A stretch of 64,000 nt of DNA. Source: Dama dama. Its lineage: Eukaryota > Chordata > Mammalia > Artiodactyla > Cervidae. The stretch's first letter is position 1; each line of letters begins with the position of its first letter. Positions 1-9,999 of the stretch are shown here, one piece after another. The stretch spans positions 23,976,501-24,040,500 of the forward strand of contig NC_083689.1 of NCBI RefSeq assembly GCF_033118175.1. The letters are read 5' to 3'. The translations under genes and the position numbers were made by a program. The notes below the pieces were generated by a model that was not told the DNA's origin, ran no database searches, and saw nothing but the letters and a program-made list of their open reading frames with translations.

Positions 1-164
1 TGTGGACAAATCCATTTACCATCCTGTGCCTCAGTTTCCCCTCAGTAAAGTGGAGGGTGGCATACTGTGACCCTTTCTGCCCTCTGTGCTGTCCGGGTCT
101 GCACTGCCCAACCCCCAGCCCCGGCCCTGCTCTCTATGTCTCCCCAACTCTCTTCTCCGGGGCT

Positions 165-420
165 CCCCGCCCTTCCCCTCCTCACCGCCGACATTCCCGG
201 CCCGGGCGCTCCGGGAAACATTCCGTGGTTTGCAGCAGACTGTCCGGCTCCTCAGTCCCTCAGATGTGGGCAGAGTGGGCGGCGGCCGGGCGGGCGCGGG
301 CCGGGGGCTGGGGAGACTGCGTGCCCCCCGAATCCCACCCCAGCGCCGGGCACACGGCGGGGGAGGCAGCGGGCGGTACTCCCAGACGGGCAGAGAGACC
401 CCCTCGGCAGATGGGAAGGC
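165..420. promoter_or_regulatory. CpG-dense patch in NFIC intron
   Basis: A short stretch is clearly richer in G+C and CpG than its surroundings, with runs such as ggcggccgggcgggcgcggg. I count about 25 CpGs in some 250 bases by eye. It lies about 4 kb inside NFIC from the alternative first exon, so it may be an internal CpG island or enhancer. No exon with convincing splice sites was recognised in it. Confidence 0.4.
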
Positions 421-461
421 CCTCTGCTACTCACAGCCCTCCCAGGGCTCGCTAGTGCCCC

Positions 462-910
462 TTGAATAAAACTCCAAGTCCTCCCCACAAGCCCACAAGG
501 CCCTGCACGACCTGCCCCGTCCCCTCCTCTCTCTCTCCCCCTAGCTGGCTCTGCTCTAGCCAAACAGGCCTCCTCGCTGTTCCTCCAACACACCAGGCAC
601 AGTCCTGCCCCAGGGCCTTTGCATGCATTGTGCTCACTACCTCCAGAACTTTAATCCCTGAGATCACTCAGGTTGCAACTCAAAAGAGACCTTCCTTGCA
701 CACCCGGCTTCCTGGTCAGGTCCATCGCTCTCTCTGCTTATATCTTTACAGCTTCCCTATCAATTTGAAATTGTCTCCTGTGTTTATTCATTTTCTCTCT
801 TACTCCCCACCCCCATCCCAAGCTGGACCTTGAGCCTAGAAAAGGCAGGGCTGGGTCAGCCTGGTTCACTGGTGACACATAGTAGGCACCCGCTGAACAG
901 ATGGAGCGAG
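462..910 (+). repeat. L2 LINE fragment (3' end)
   Basis: The stretch carries the typical L2 3'-end wording: cagggcctttgcatg near 611 and, near 870, the acatagtaggcacc motif that precedes the L2 tail. Similar copies sit near 2760, 33100 and 56600, and all are well diverged. Boundaries are approximate. Confidence 0.6.
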
Positions 911-1024
911 CAGCCATGGAAGTCCTCCTAGAGTCTAACCACACTCTCTCCTGCTTTAGCTGAGTAGCACATGGTTCCTGACCTGGGCACAACCCTTAAC
1001 AGCTTGCCAGACACCTCTACCATC

Positions 1025-1150
1025 ATAAGCTCATTGGATTTCACACAAAGACTCTGTAGGAGAGAGGCCTTATCATTCATGCTCCCCTCCCCCATTTTAC
1101 AGGTGAGGAAACTGAGGCTCAGAAATGTGAGCTAATTTGCTCTTTGAATG
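1025..1150 (+). repeat. MIR-like SINE fragment
   Basis: The core ccccattttacaggtgagg followed by aaactgaggctcagaaatgtgagc is characteristic of MIR elements. The copy is short and diverged. Confidence 0.45.
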
Positions 1151-2032
1151 AATGAACAGAGACTGAACAAACAGAGCTACATGATGACTTTTGAGGGCCT
1201 GGTGCATTTTGCCTTCCTCCCTAAAAATAAAATTATTAACAATTATGCTTTCTGGCTGCATTTGTAAACATATAAACATAATGTGGGCTAGATTCATTGC
1301 CATATGTTCATTATTATCATATTCAGTGTTCTCCTGATTATAAAAAAAAAAAAATATTTCTGAGGGCACTGACAGTCCCATGGACCCTGCTCACTGTAGG
1401 AGATGTTGACTGCCTGGGGTACTGGGGGCTGAGACTGAAATCTTGGCCACCTCCCCACACTCCCCTGTCCAGACCCTCATTCTGAATGCTGCCTGGTCCC
1501 TTCACCCACCTTGCGATCTTTGAAGCTCTGAGTGTAAAGGGACCTTTTTAGACTCACTTGGTCCTCTCCATTTAAGAGGATGCCATTCCCACCAGGTGGG
1601 GCTTGGATGCCTCCTGTGATGGATGCCGTATTACCTTACAGCCTCCTTCCTAAGGATGAGTTGACCCTTGCAGAGGCTGAACCCTGCCCTCTGGGTTACA
1701 CAGACCTCAACCCCCTCCCCCACAACCTCGCTGGCTTCCTGCGCCCAAGAGCAGCCTCACCTGGGGAGATTTAAGAACTATCCTGGGTCTGGCTGTTTCA
1801 GCTCTTGTGTTGGGAGCTCCATGTGGGTGGGTCTGGGGCGGATCTTCTTTGTGGGGCCCAGGTAACCAAGCTTGAGACGAGTCCAGAGCAAGATGGTGAA
1901 TTTGACTAAATTTGCCCACGCTTTTTAGGGCTGAGGCCCCAAGTCTCAGTCTTTCCCTGCAGGCTGTTGAACCCCATTCTCTTTCCTTTTCTGGATATAC
2001 CTCGGTTTGATACCTGTCCTTAGCTGATCCAT

Positions 2033-2212
2033 GAAGGTGAAAGTGCAAGTCGCTCAGTTGTGTCCCACTCTTTGCAACCCCATAGAATTCAAGGCCAGAA
2101 TGAGTGGATAGTCTTTCCCTTTTCCAGGGGATCTTCCCAATCCAGGGATCGAACCCAGGTCTCCCGCCTTGCAGGCAGATTCTCTACAAGCCGAGCCACA
2201 AGGGAAGCCCAA
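2033..2212 (-). repeat. Bov-tA-type SINE with target-site duplication
   Basis: This is the reverse complement of a ruminant Bov-tA element. The BovB-derived tail lies at the low end (gtcgctcagttgtgtcccac) and the tRNA-derived head ends in agggaagccc at the high end. Direct repeats tagctgatccat at 2021-2032 and 2213-2224 flank it exactly, which shows an ordinary LINE-driven insertion. Confidence 0.88.
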
Positions 2213-2639
2213 TAGCTGATCCATTGCCTCCCCTGTACTGGGGCTTCTACCTCTATTGATAAGACCTCAAGTTTGCACAGAACAATTTTCCTTGTCACAA
2301 ACTGCCAGTTCTCCTTGACTTTCCCGAGACCCTGACGGCAGGTGATGGGGAATTGCCCCCTCACTTCTGACCCCCAGCCCCAGTCCTCTCCTCCAGTTCC
2401 CAGCTCTGCCCGCCACTTCCTGGGTGACTTTAAGCAAATTGCGCCATTATCTGAGCTTCCAATCTAATCACCAGGTTCTCACTTTTCTTCATCTGAAACA
2501 CACCCACTTCCCTCCACCCCCCAGGCGCCCATCGGAGCTGGCGTGGATGCTTCCCGGCCTCGCCTTGGTACCAGCTGCCACGTCAGTCTCAGACAATCCC
2601 TTCTCCCCACAGAAGTCCAAGAGAACTTTAAATAATGTA

Positions 2640-3205
2640 AAACAGGCCCCATCCCTCCTCTGCCCACAGCCCTTCAGGGCTCCGACCTCCCTCAGGGTAA
2701 AAGCCTGAGTCCTCCCCATGGCTCCCAAGACCCTGCACGACCGGCCCCATCCCCTCCTTCCGGCCCCATCCCCTCCCTGCCCTCCCTTCCTCCCTCTCTC
2801 CCCTTTGCTCAGTCTGCTCCACACGGCTTTCTTACTGTTCCTCCAGTACACCAGGCGCAGTCCTGCCCCAGGGCCTTTGCATGGGCTGTGCCTACAGCTG
2901 GGGCCACTCTTCCCCTTTCTCTTCTAATGAAGTCTGTCATCTGCCTGGTCTCAGATGACATGTCACCTCCTCAGTGAAGTCCTCCTAGATTGCCCAGCCT
3001 AACTCAAAGCCTCCAGCTCCTTAGAATCCCTTCCACAATCATAACTAAGTCTGATTTTGCACACTGATTTTGTTTTTTTCCCTTATTGCAACATCAGCCC
3101 CAAGAGGAAAGGGATCTTTGTCTGGGTCACTGGTGTGTCCTCAGCAGCAGAACAGGGCTAGAGGCACAGTAAGTGTTTAATCAGTGTTGGCTAAATGAGG
3201 AATGA
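2640..3205 (+). repeat. L2 LINE fragment (3' end)
   Basis: A longer L2 3' end, with ccagggcctttgcatggg near 2868, the ctcctcagtgaagtcctcc wording near 2970 and a diverged terminal stretch near 3170-3205. It shares sequence with the L2 pieces at 462, 33045 and 56500. Confidence 0.62.
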
Positions 3206-4382
3206 AAAATGAAAGCAGAGCACAACACTTCTCAGGAATATGGGGATACCTCTGAACTGATGGACCCCAAAACCTTCATTCTCCAAGATCAAACATCTCC
3301 TCCTGCCCCCAACCAACTTGAGTCATCTCAACTCCAGGGGGGCAATAATGAGGGATCAAAGGAGATCTCCCATCTAAGGCTCAGTTCTCCTTGGAGAATA
3401 CTGGCTGCCAAGCCTGAGATGTCCAGGCCCCAAACCGTTTCCCTGATGGGGAAACCTGAGGACCAGAGAGGACAAGTCACAGGCCCAAGGTCACACAGCA
3501 TGCCCAGGTTCAGACCTAGAACCGTATAGGTAGGTAGAGGGTTTCACAATTCCACTTTGGGTGGTGGGCCAGCTGCTGGAGGGACAGACGGATAGATGGA
3601 CAGTGGGGCAGACAATGGTGCACTGGCTCATAGCCTCATGATGGTCAGAGAGCCACAGCAAATGTCCAGCCCCCAGGTGCCACACCCTACCCTAGAATGT
3701 CTCCTCTCCCATCGGCTAGAACCCAAATGTGGCCATCTACCTCAAAGCTTCCAGAAGGATGCCCAGTCCTAGGAGCAGATACTACGGTGTGCCCATACCC
3801 CCTCTGAGGTCTGGGGGCACAGAAACAGGCAGAGGTGCGGCCAGGGTCCCACAGTGACTCAGATCACAAGCCTCCCGTCTTCTGTCTGTTAATCTGGCCC
3901 CCCAGAGCCCCCAGACCCCATACCTTCCTGCACTCAGAACTTCCCATCGTAGGCCATGAGTGCAACTGAGTCTCGGCCACTGCAAGGTTTCAGGTCCAGT
4001 CAACTCGCTGAAAACATTCTCAGAGGATGGCCTCTCTCGGCGCCCTTGGCCGCTCTGGACACAGTCAAATCTGGCCTCTCAGCTGCCTCTGGGCAACCCG
4101 GCCCTGCTTCCAAGTGGAATGAGTTTCTCTCCATCGTCTGGCCTTGGTTTCCCCGCTTCCGATCACCTTTCCCCATTTTCCAAACACTCAGGGACGGGTC
4201 ACCGCCAACCGCTAACCATGCCTGACTCCCCTTCACCAATGTCCAAGTGTCCCCAAATCCGAGAGGCTGGAAATGGGGCGAGAAGCCCCCGTCTGCCCGC
4301 TGTCCCCTCCTGCCCCCCGAGACGGCAGTCTGAGCCCCTGCCCAAGCCCCTACCCAGCAACGGCGGGCACCTCCTCACTCAC

Positions 4383-4478
4383 CATCCACCACATCTTGGC
4401 CGTCATGTCGTAGCAGAGCTGCCATTTGACCGAGGTCTCGCCCGGCTTGCTGGACACGAGGGGCCCGGGTACCTCCAT
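4383..4478 (-). CDS. NFIC: NFIC alternative first coding exon (nuclear factor I C)
   Basis: Nuclear factor I proteins are CTF/NF-I transcription factors that bind TTGGC(N5)GCCAA as dimers. This exon encodes a 32-residue alternative N-terminus, starting MEVPGPLVSS and ending KWQLCYDMTAKMWWM. It matches the known alternative NFIA N-terminus, in which a very similar KWQLCYD..WWM segment is spliced directly to the conserved DEFHPF start of the DNA-binding domain. The exon ends in a strong donor (ATG followed by GTGAGTGAGG) in phase 0, the phase needed for that junction. The start was chosen as the ATG that opens the NFIA-like peptide; the 5' UTR lies at higher coordinates in GC-rich sequence. Downstream exons lie below position 1. 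Gene order, with CELF5 upstream on the same strand, supports NFIC over NFIA, NFIB and NFIX. The peptide and donor are seen directly; the paralogue assignment rests on synteny from memory. Confidence 0.85.
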
Positions 4479-4620
4479 GCTCGGACGGAGGAGAGGGCGG
4501 CCCGAGCCGCCTCACTCGGTCAGAAGCGCGGGCTGGGCCGGCCGCCAGGGGTGCAGGTCCGGGGTCCGGGCTTCCATAGCCCCCAGGGCGAGGGGCTTTC
4601 TCTGAGGGACACTCAGAGCT
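4479..4620 (-). promoter_or_regulatory. NFIC: GC-rich 5' flank of the NFIC upstream exon
   Basis: The sequence just upstream of the NFIC alternative start is rich in CpG, with runs such as cccgagccgcc and gggctgggccggccgcc. It has no obvious TATA box, as expected for a CpG-type promoter and 5' UTR. The transcription start cannot be fixed from sequence. Confidence 0.5.
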
Positions 4621-6499
4621 GGAGATCACAGGCTTGAGGGGGAGAGGGAGGGGTGCGGATGCACTGGTCTGAAACACACCAGGCCGGTCTCTTGCAAGTG
4701 GCCACCCACACCCCGAGGAGGCTGTCGCAGGCCCTGTGTGTAAGTATGTGAGTGTGTGTGTGTTCATGTGTGTGTGTGAGCCGTCAGCACTGTCATACCA
4801 ACCGAGGATTTGTGAATGAGCCTCTGATTGGGAATCCCCCCTCCCACCCCCGGAAGGAGCGTGGCTTGTCTGCCCCCTCCCCTGCCTACCAACCACCCAT
4901 CAGCTCTATCAGGGAAGAAAGCCTGGGCCAGGAGGGAGCTGGGGTGTGTGCAGTGGGGGGCGTCAACCCCCCTGCCCTCCCACACACCCACCACCCTGTA
5001 CTGGATGCTGGCTGGGGTGGTGCTGGGGCCCCAGGCCTCATTAAGTCCAGGTGGGGCCCTGAAGCCAGGGACAGCAGATGGTACCTTTAGAGAGCTGGGG
5101 AGAGAGAGGCGCTCCCGCTGCACAAACAAGGTGGCACCCGGGGCTGGCTGTGTGATCCCAGACCAGTCCCTGGGCCTCTCTGGGCTTCACTCTCCTTGTC
5201 TTCAAGATGTCAGATGACATCACTGCGGACAATGGTGGGGTGGGAGGGGGTGATGAGACAAAACACAGAAGCCCTGAGAAGGGGATGCGACCGTCATTGG
5301 TTGACTTTTTCCCTTTCTTCTCCCAACTTCTGAGCAGAAGTGAGCCAGGGGGACCCCTTTGATCTCATCATCTAATCATCGCTGTGCATTTATGGAGCAC
5401 CGAGTGTGTGCCTAAACTCCATGAGAGTGGCCGGTGGATTCCCTGTGTATCGATGTCCTAGCCTCACACTGGCAGCAGGAGAGACGTGAAGATGGACAAC
5501 AGGCAAGACTTCCCAACCCGGCTAGGGGCTGCCAGGACCTCTGAAGTGGCAGAGGCGAGGTCTGGCCGGAGAGCATGTGGCCCCTGCGTTTCTACTGGCC
5601 TTTAAGGCTTCCAATTAGGAGTGGATGAGGGAGAGGGAGATGGTGGCAGTGGGACTGGGTACAACCGGGACCAAAGCTGACCCCCGTGGCATTGGGAGAG
5701 AGCAGAGGGGCACGCTGGGAGTGTGGTTGCCCCAGGCCCATCTCTTCTGCCCTGTCTCCCATCAACCTGGAGGATTCTGACTAAAACATGGTTCTCATGG
5801 GTTTTCTTTCCTGCCTGCCGCCCTCCGTGCTCCCCAGTGTCCTCAGGTTAAGCCTCCCCCACCAGGAATGGGCCTGACTTCCCCCGGCTTCTCTGCCTGG
5901 CACATTCTTCCTCCTTCCATTACCTGTGGACTCCTGTGCATCCTTCAAAACCCAGCCCAATATTTCCTACCTCCCCCTGAGGGTGAAAGTTATACAGAGA
6001 CAAAAAAGAAACAGAGATACTAAGAGAGAGACAGAGTGAGTGAGAGAGACAGAGAGACACCCAGCCATGCCCACTACACTGTCTGGACTACACACTCTTA
6101 ACACCCACCCTAAGAGGCTAGGATTATCAGCCACTTTTTTCCTGATGGAAAGACACTGTATAACACATATCTGCTGGCCCCAGGATCCAACCCCCAAGTA
6201 CACAGGACTGAGAGTTTCTGGGTCTGGCTTGGGGGCTCCAAGAAGACAGCACCTGGGTCTGAGCCCTCACTGGGACTCCAGTTAGGCATGCAACAGGCTC
6301 CAAAGATCACTGACCAAGTGCTAGGGTTTAGATTAGACCTGATGATTCCAATCACTGCTATTGACAGCAACTGCATGCCAGGAGCCATGCAAGGTCAGTA
6401 CAGACAGGAAAATGGAGGCTCAGAAAAGTTAAGTCGGGAGCCTAGGGACACACAGCAAGTAGGGCTCACTTCTGCGATTTCAGGGCGATGCTGGACACC

Positions 6500-7001
6500 T
6501 ACCTAGCTTCCACTTTTGCCTCCTCAAGTCTCAGCTTAGATGACACCTCTGAGGAGCTCGCCCAACACCCCCCTCACCTGCCGTTTAAAAGTGCTCCCCA
6601 CAGGACATCCCTGGTGGTCCAGAGGCTAAGACTCTGAGGTCCCAATGCAGGGAACCGGGGTTCAATCCCCAGCCAGGGAACTAGATACCACATGCCACAA
6701 CTAAGAGTTTACATGATGCCACTAAAATCCAGAGTAGCCAAAATAGATAAATAATAAAACAAATATTTTTTTAAATTATTTAAAAAGTGCCCCTACCCTT
6801 CACGAGCAGCCCCCTTCCCAATTTTAGTTTTCCTTTATCATTTTACCTATTGCTCATCTGTGGCCATCCCCTGGGCATGGGGGGAGGAGGGGAAGTCAGC
6901 TTTTGTCTGTCTTTTTCACGGCTTTGGCCTCAGTGCCTGGAACATCGCCTGGCACCGAGTAGGTGCCCGGTAATCTATTTGTTGAATGAATGAATGAATG
7001 A
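6500..7001 (+). repeat. L2 LINE fragment split by a CHR-type SINE
   Basis: L2-like wording runs to a terminal ggcaccgagtaggtgcccgg and a tgaatgaatgaatg tail near 6985-7001. A CHR-type SINE lies inside it at about 6602-6785. Confidence 0.5.
6602..6785 (+). repeat. CHR-type (tRNA-derived) ruminant SINE
   Basis: It begins ggacatccctggtggtccag, contains a B-box-like ggttcaatcccc, and ends in an A/T-rich simple tail. This is the usual layout of the tRNA-Glu-related CHR SINEs of Cetartiodactyla. Confidence 0.8.
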
Positions 7002-7380
7002 ACCGCATGTCAGGGTTTTGCAAACACTGGCATTTCCTGCTGACTCTCCCCAAAGGCATTTTCCTCTTGGCGCAAAAGCTGCAGGTCTGGCAAGGGGGTG
7101 GGGGTGGGGAGGGACGAGGGGCTGGGCCTGGCTGCTGCCAGGGCCTGAACAAACCAAAGGAGCAAACGGGGCCACGCCTTGGCCAGCTCGCCCAGCTGAG
7201 GCCATCGGGCCCAGCCCAGCGGACGCGGTTCGCCCACATGGAGGCCCCCGCCCCGTAACTATAATTTGCCTCAGTACCTTGTGGTCGTAAGAGACAATTA
7301 CCCCACAGATGTGTGGTTGGAGTGAGGCATTCAGACGGCGGGTCAGAGCCCGGGCCTTGGCGGAAGGCAGATGTGGGAGG
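7000..7380. promoter_or_regulatory. Unique, CpG-containing non-repeat block (possible enhancer)
   Basis: Between an L2 fragment and a SINE lies a non-repetitive block with a GC-rich half (7080-7255) and a sharply bounded A/T-containing half (7256-7315) that includes aactataatttgcctcag and agacaattacc. Its position is some 2.5 kb upstream of the NFIC upstream exon. No exon features were seen. Function is inference only. Confidence 0.25.
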
Positions 7381-7506
7381 CGGCTTTCAAATGGGAAGGG
7401 AGAGAGGGCGACTTCACAGAGAGAGACAGGGAGAGTGAGACAAAGAGAGACAAACTGAGAAAAAGACACACACACAAACAGAACAAGGAAGACCTAGAGA
7501 CCCAGC

Positions 7507-7690
7507 CAGGCTTCCCTGCTGGTTCAGATGGTAAAGAAACCCCCTGCAGTGCAAGAGACCCCAGTTTTATCCCTGGGTCAGGAAGAGCCCCTGGAGAAGG
7601 GAATGGCAACCCACTCCAGGATTCTTGCCTGGAGAATCCCGTGGATGCAGTCCATGGGGTTGAAAAGAGTCAGCAGGACTGAGTGACCAA
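7507..7690 (+). repeat. Bov-tA-type SINE
   Basis: The head ggcttccctgctggttcag and the BovB-derived tail (gaagggaatggcaacccac, then gattcttgcctggagaat) are both present in sense orientation. The copy is somewhat diverged. Confidence 0.85.
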
Positions 7691-7989
7691 CTCCTTCACT
7701 TCACTTTTCAGAGACTCATCCACTTCCTGTTCATCAGCGTAGGTGGTTGGGCTGCTGGGTCACCTATACAACCAATCCAGGGGTCTGGTTTATCAGCTGC
7801 GCTTCCACCCAGGGAAACTGAGACCCCTGAGGGTCAGGGGACGCCCAAGCCTTCAGCAGCAGCTGAGCTGGACTAGAGCCCAGTGAGGGCCTCCCAGCAC
7901 CTCCCCTGGCTTCCCATCCCCTGATCCTGAGGGCAGAGGGCCAGGGTCTCTCTGAGCCTGTTTCCCTAGTTGCAAAGAAGGAGCTTAGG

Positions 7990-8168
7990 GGGCTTCCCTG
8001 GTGGACCAGTAGCTAAGACTCCAAGCTCCCAGTGCAGGGGGCCCAGCTTCTATCCCTGGTCAGGGAACTAGATCCCACATGCCACAACTAAGAGTTCATG
8101 TGCTGCAACTAAAGATCCCACAAGCCAAAACCAACACCCTGGCATAGCCAAATAAATAAATAAGTAAA
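7990..8168 (+). repeat. CHR-type SINE, tail interrupted by the retrovirus
   Basis: The SINE starts gggcttccctggtggaccag and runs into an (aaat)n tail. The tail is broken by the endogenous retrovirus exactly at gtaaa (8164-8168) and resumes at gtaaataaac (13978 onwards). The SINE therefore predates the retroviral insertion. Confidence 0.88.
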
Positions 8169-8586
8169 TGTGGTGACCCAAGGATGAAAGAGCAGATAAA
8201 ACCAAGGAGGGTCTTGGAATGCAGGAATGGAAAAACCAGACCCTTATCATCCTTCCCTCCTGCATGTCATAACTATTAATGGAATTCAGGTCCTCCTGAT
8301 AAGTACAACCTGTCTCCCCTCCAACCCCATAGGGAGAAGGTATTTGGCTTACTCTTCCTCACACACAGTGTACGTGCCTCACCCAATCAGCGACCCCTAT
8401 CCCACTCCTTGTACCCTGGCTATGGACTAAGAAAAAAAAGTGGACTAAGGACCCCTGTTCAATGTCGGTTCTCTCTTGAGCTGGCCCACTGTTCTAACAG
8501 CGTCTCCCACTCTAACAAGCTTTATTTCCCTCTCATTCTGTCTCATGTCTGGAAATTCTTTTCCAACCCGCACCTGGACCACGACA
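8169..8586 (+). repeat. 5' LTR of the endogenous retrovirus
   Basis: It begins tgtggtgaccc and ends ccacgaca, short imperfect inverted ends of the TG...CA type. It keeps a CCAAT motif (cacccaatcagc) but, compared with the 3' copy, lacks two short blocks, one of which held the TATA-like element. It is therefore probably promoter-dead. Confidence 0.88.
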
Positions 8587-8590
8587 TATT

Positions 8591-8608
8591 TGGTGGCCCG
8601 TACGTGGA
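8591..8608 (+). other. Candidate retroviral primer-binding site
   Basis: The sequence tggtggcccgtacgtgga starts four bases after the LTR end, where a tRNA primer site is expected. It begins with TGG, as all such sites do. By eye it is nearest to the tRNA-Trp type but has several mismatches, so the primer class is unsettled. Confidence 0.5.
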
Positions 8609-9243
8609 CCTCGGGGTCTCTTTCCCCACCTCCTCACTTCTCCTTTCTCATAGGGACCCTCTGCAAACAGGCAAGTATTGTGGAAGCAACTGAGGAACTC
8701 TGGCCAGGGTTACCCTCTGGTGTGTTCCATATGTCCCACTGCTCAATGTGCCCCAGTAGCTGCTGCCCAAATGGGTGAGGGTCTCTCCTTTTTCTTCTCT
8801 CCAACTGAGGGCTAGGCCGACCAATATTGTGTGGGCACGGGTCAGGCGCTTAAAAACTTTCCACATGAAGACTCCCGTGTGAAGATAATAGGGACATGGA
8901 ATGGATCAGGCCACAAGGGCATCCGCGCCCAGCAAGACAGCTTCCGTGCACCATGTCAGGCACATAGTGGTTGAAGCAAAACAGAGACCATTGTCTCCTG
9001 ACCACCGCCTCCCGGATAGGATTGTAAGGCGTATTCCTCAGCCTTCTTCCCTGTCACTTTCATTTCTTTCCCTTTCGGTCTGGATTGATTTACAGGAGCC
9101 CAAGTGTTGCCTGTGAGCCATCCCAAGAGTGCCTTCCACGTTTCAGAGAATCGCCAAGCAGTGAGTCAGCCGGTTGCCCCCGGGGATCTCTGTCTTTCTC
9201 TGCCTCGGTCACTCGGTGATCTGTCTTTGCCCAGGTCACATGG

Positions 9244-9480
9244 TGCTGGTATGTCTCGGGAGCCTCTCTCAGACTCACCCTTTGACTACATTCTCAGAAA
9301 ATGGAAAATTTGGACCCTGCAAAAGGCCTGGCCCCGATACAAACTCGGGGACCCAAAAAATGGCCTCTGAAAGGCACACTAGCTTTTGTCAAAAGCAGGG
9401 AAGGATTCAGAATTTCCTTTCGTCCAGTCCTTCATGGCCCTCAGTCAGAATCCAGATTTGAGGGACTCATGCTGCATGTG
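9244..9480 (+). pseudogene. Retroviral gag (matrix-like) remnant
   Basis: Conceptual translation gives a broken matrix-domain-like segment. One frame reads PFDYILRKWK and continues with a Trp-Pro-Arg-Tyr stretch; after a frame change another reads FVQSFMALSQNPDL. The order and spacing resemble gag matrix regions of class I mammalian retroviruses. Several frameshifts and stops prevent a protein. Assignment is by pattern only. Confidence 0.55.
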
Positions 9481-9649
9481 TCTTCCTATTGCCTCCCTAT
9501 CTCCTCCTGTTCCCCTTTGTCTCTCTCCATCAGATTTCCTAGACAACCCTTACTCGACCTTTCATATCCACATGATCTTGAGGAAAGGATTCTGAGGTTC
9601 CCTTTGGTCCAGGTCTTTCTCCTATATTCAAAAGCCTGAAGGATCAAAA

Positions 9650-9800
9650 ACTCTCCTAACATTCTAAAGAATCCCCTTCTAACTAGCTTATCTCTCAGGT
9701 GTGGAGGGAACCAAGCTTCCCCCATTTCTGAACATCCTAAAGAATTCCCTTCTAACTACTCCTGTTTCTCAGGATGGGGAAGGACCAAGCTTCCCCCACT
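9650..9800 (+). repeat. Tandem duplication of about 70 bases in the retrovirus
   Basis: A unit containing ctaaagaatccccttctaac and ggaaccaagcttcccccat is repeated directly downstream as ctaaagaattcccttctaac and ggaccaagcttcccccact. The two copies differ at several bases and abut near 9725. Confidence 0.7.
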
Positions 9801-9999
9801 CTTACAAATTTCCTTAACCCTTTAGATTCTTCTGATGGGACAAAGACCTCACTTCCCACTAGACAGACAATCCAAGATTTTATCAGCTGATCTGCCCCTG
9901 ATATCACAGTCAATTTGAGGACTATTTGGTCTATATTTTAGCTATAAAACTAAATGAAATTTTTTTCTTGGAAACTGCAAAACTGGTTCTTTTTGGATA

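Larger units (their letters stand above)
1..4382 (-). other. NFIC: NFIC intron downstream of its upstream first exon
   Basis: This stretch follows the splice donor of the NFIC alternative first exon and should be the 5' part of a long NFIC intron. I see no further NFIC exon in it: neither the shared DNA-binding-domain exon nor the other usual first exon is recognisable. It holds a CpG-dense patch near the start, two L2 fragments (about 462-910 and 2640-3205), a MIR-like stretch near 1070-1150 and a Bov-tA SINE at 2033-2212. The rest looks like unique non-coding DNA. Confidence 0.6.

Noticed and set aside
3960..4637. 225-residue plus-strand open frame
   Set aside because: It lies in GC-rich DNA antisense to the NFIC exon, has no family motif and no splice support.
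4375..4896. 173-residue minus-strand open frame overlapping the NFIC exon
   Set aside because: It reads the NFIC exon in the wrong frame and is low-complexity. The supported frame is the one giving the NFI-type peptide that ends at the donor.
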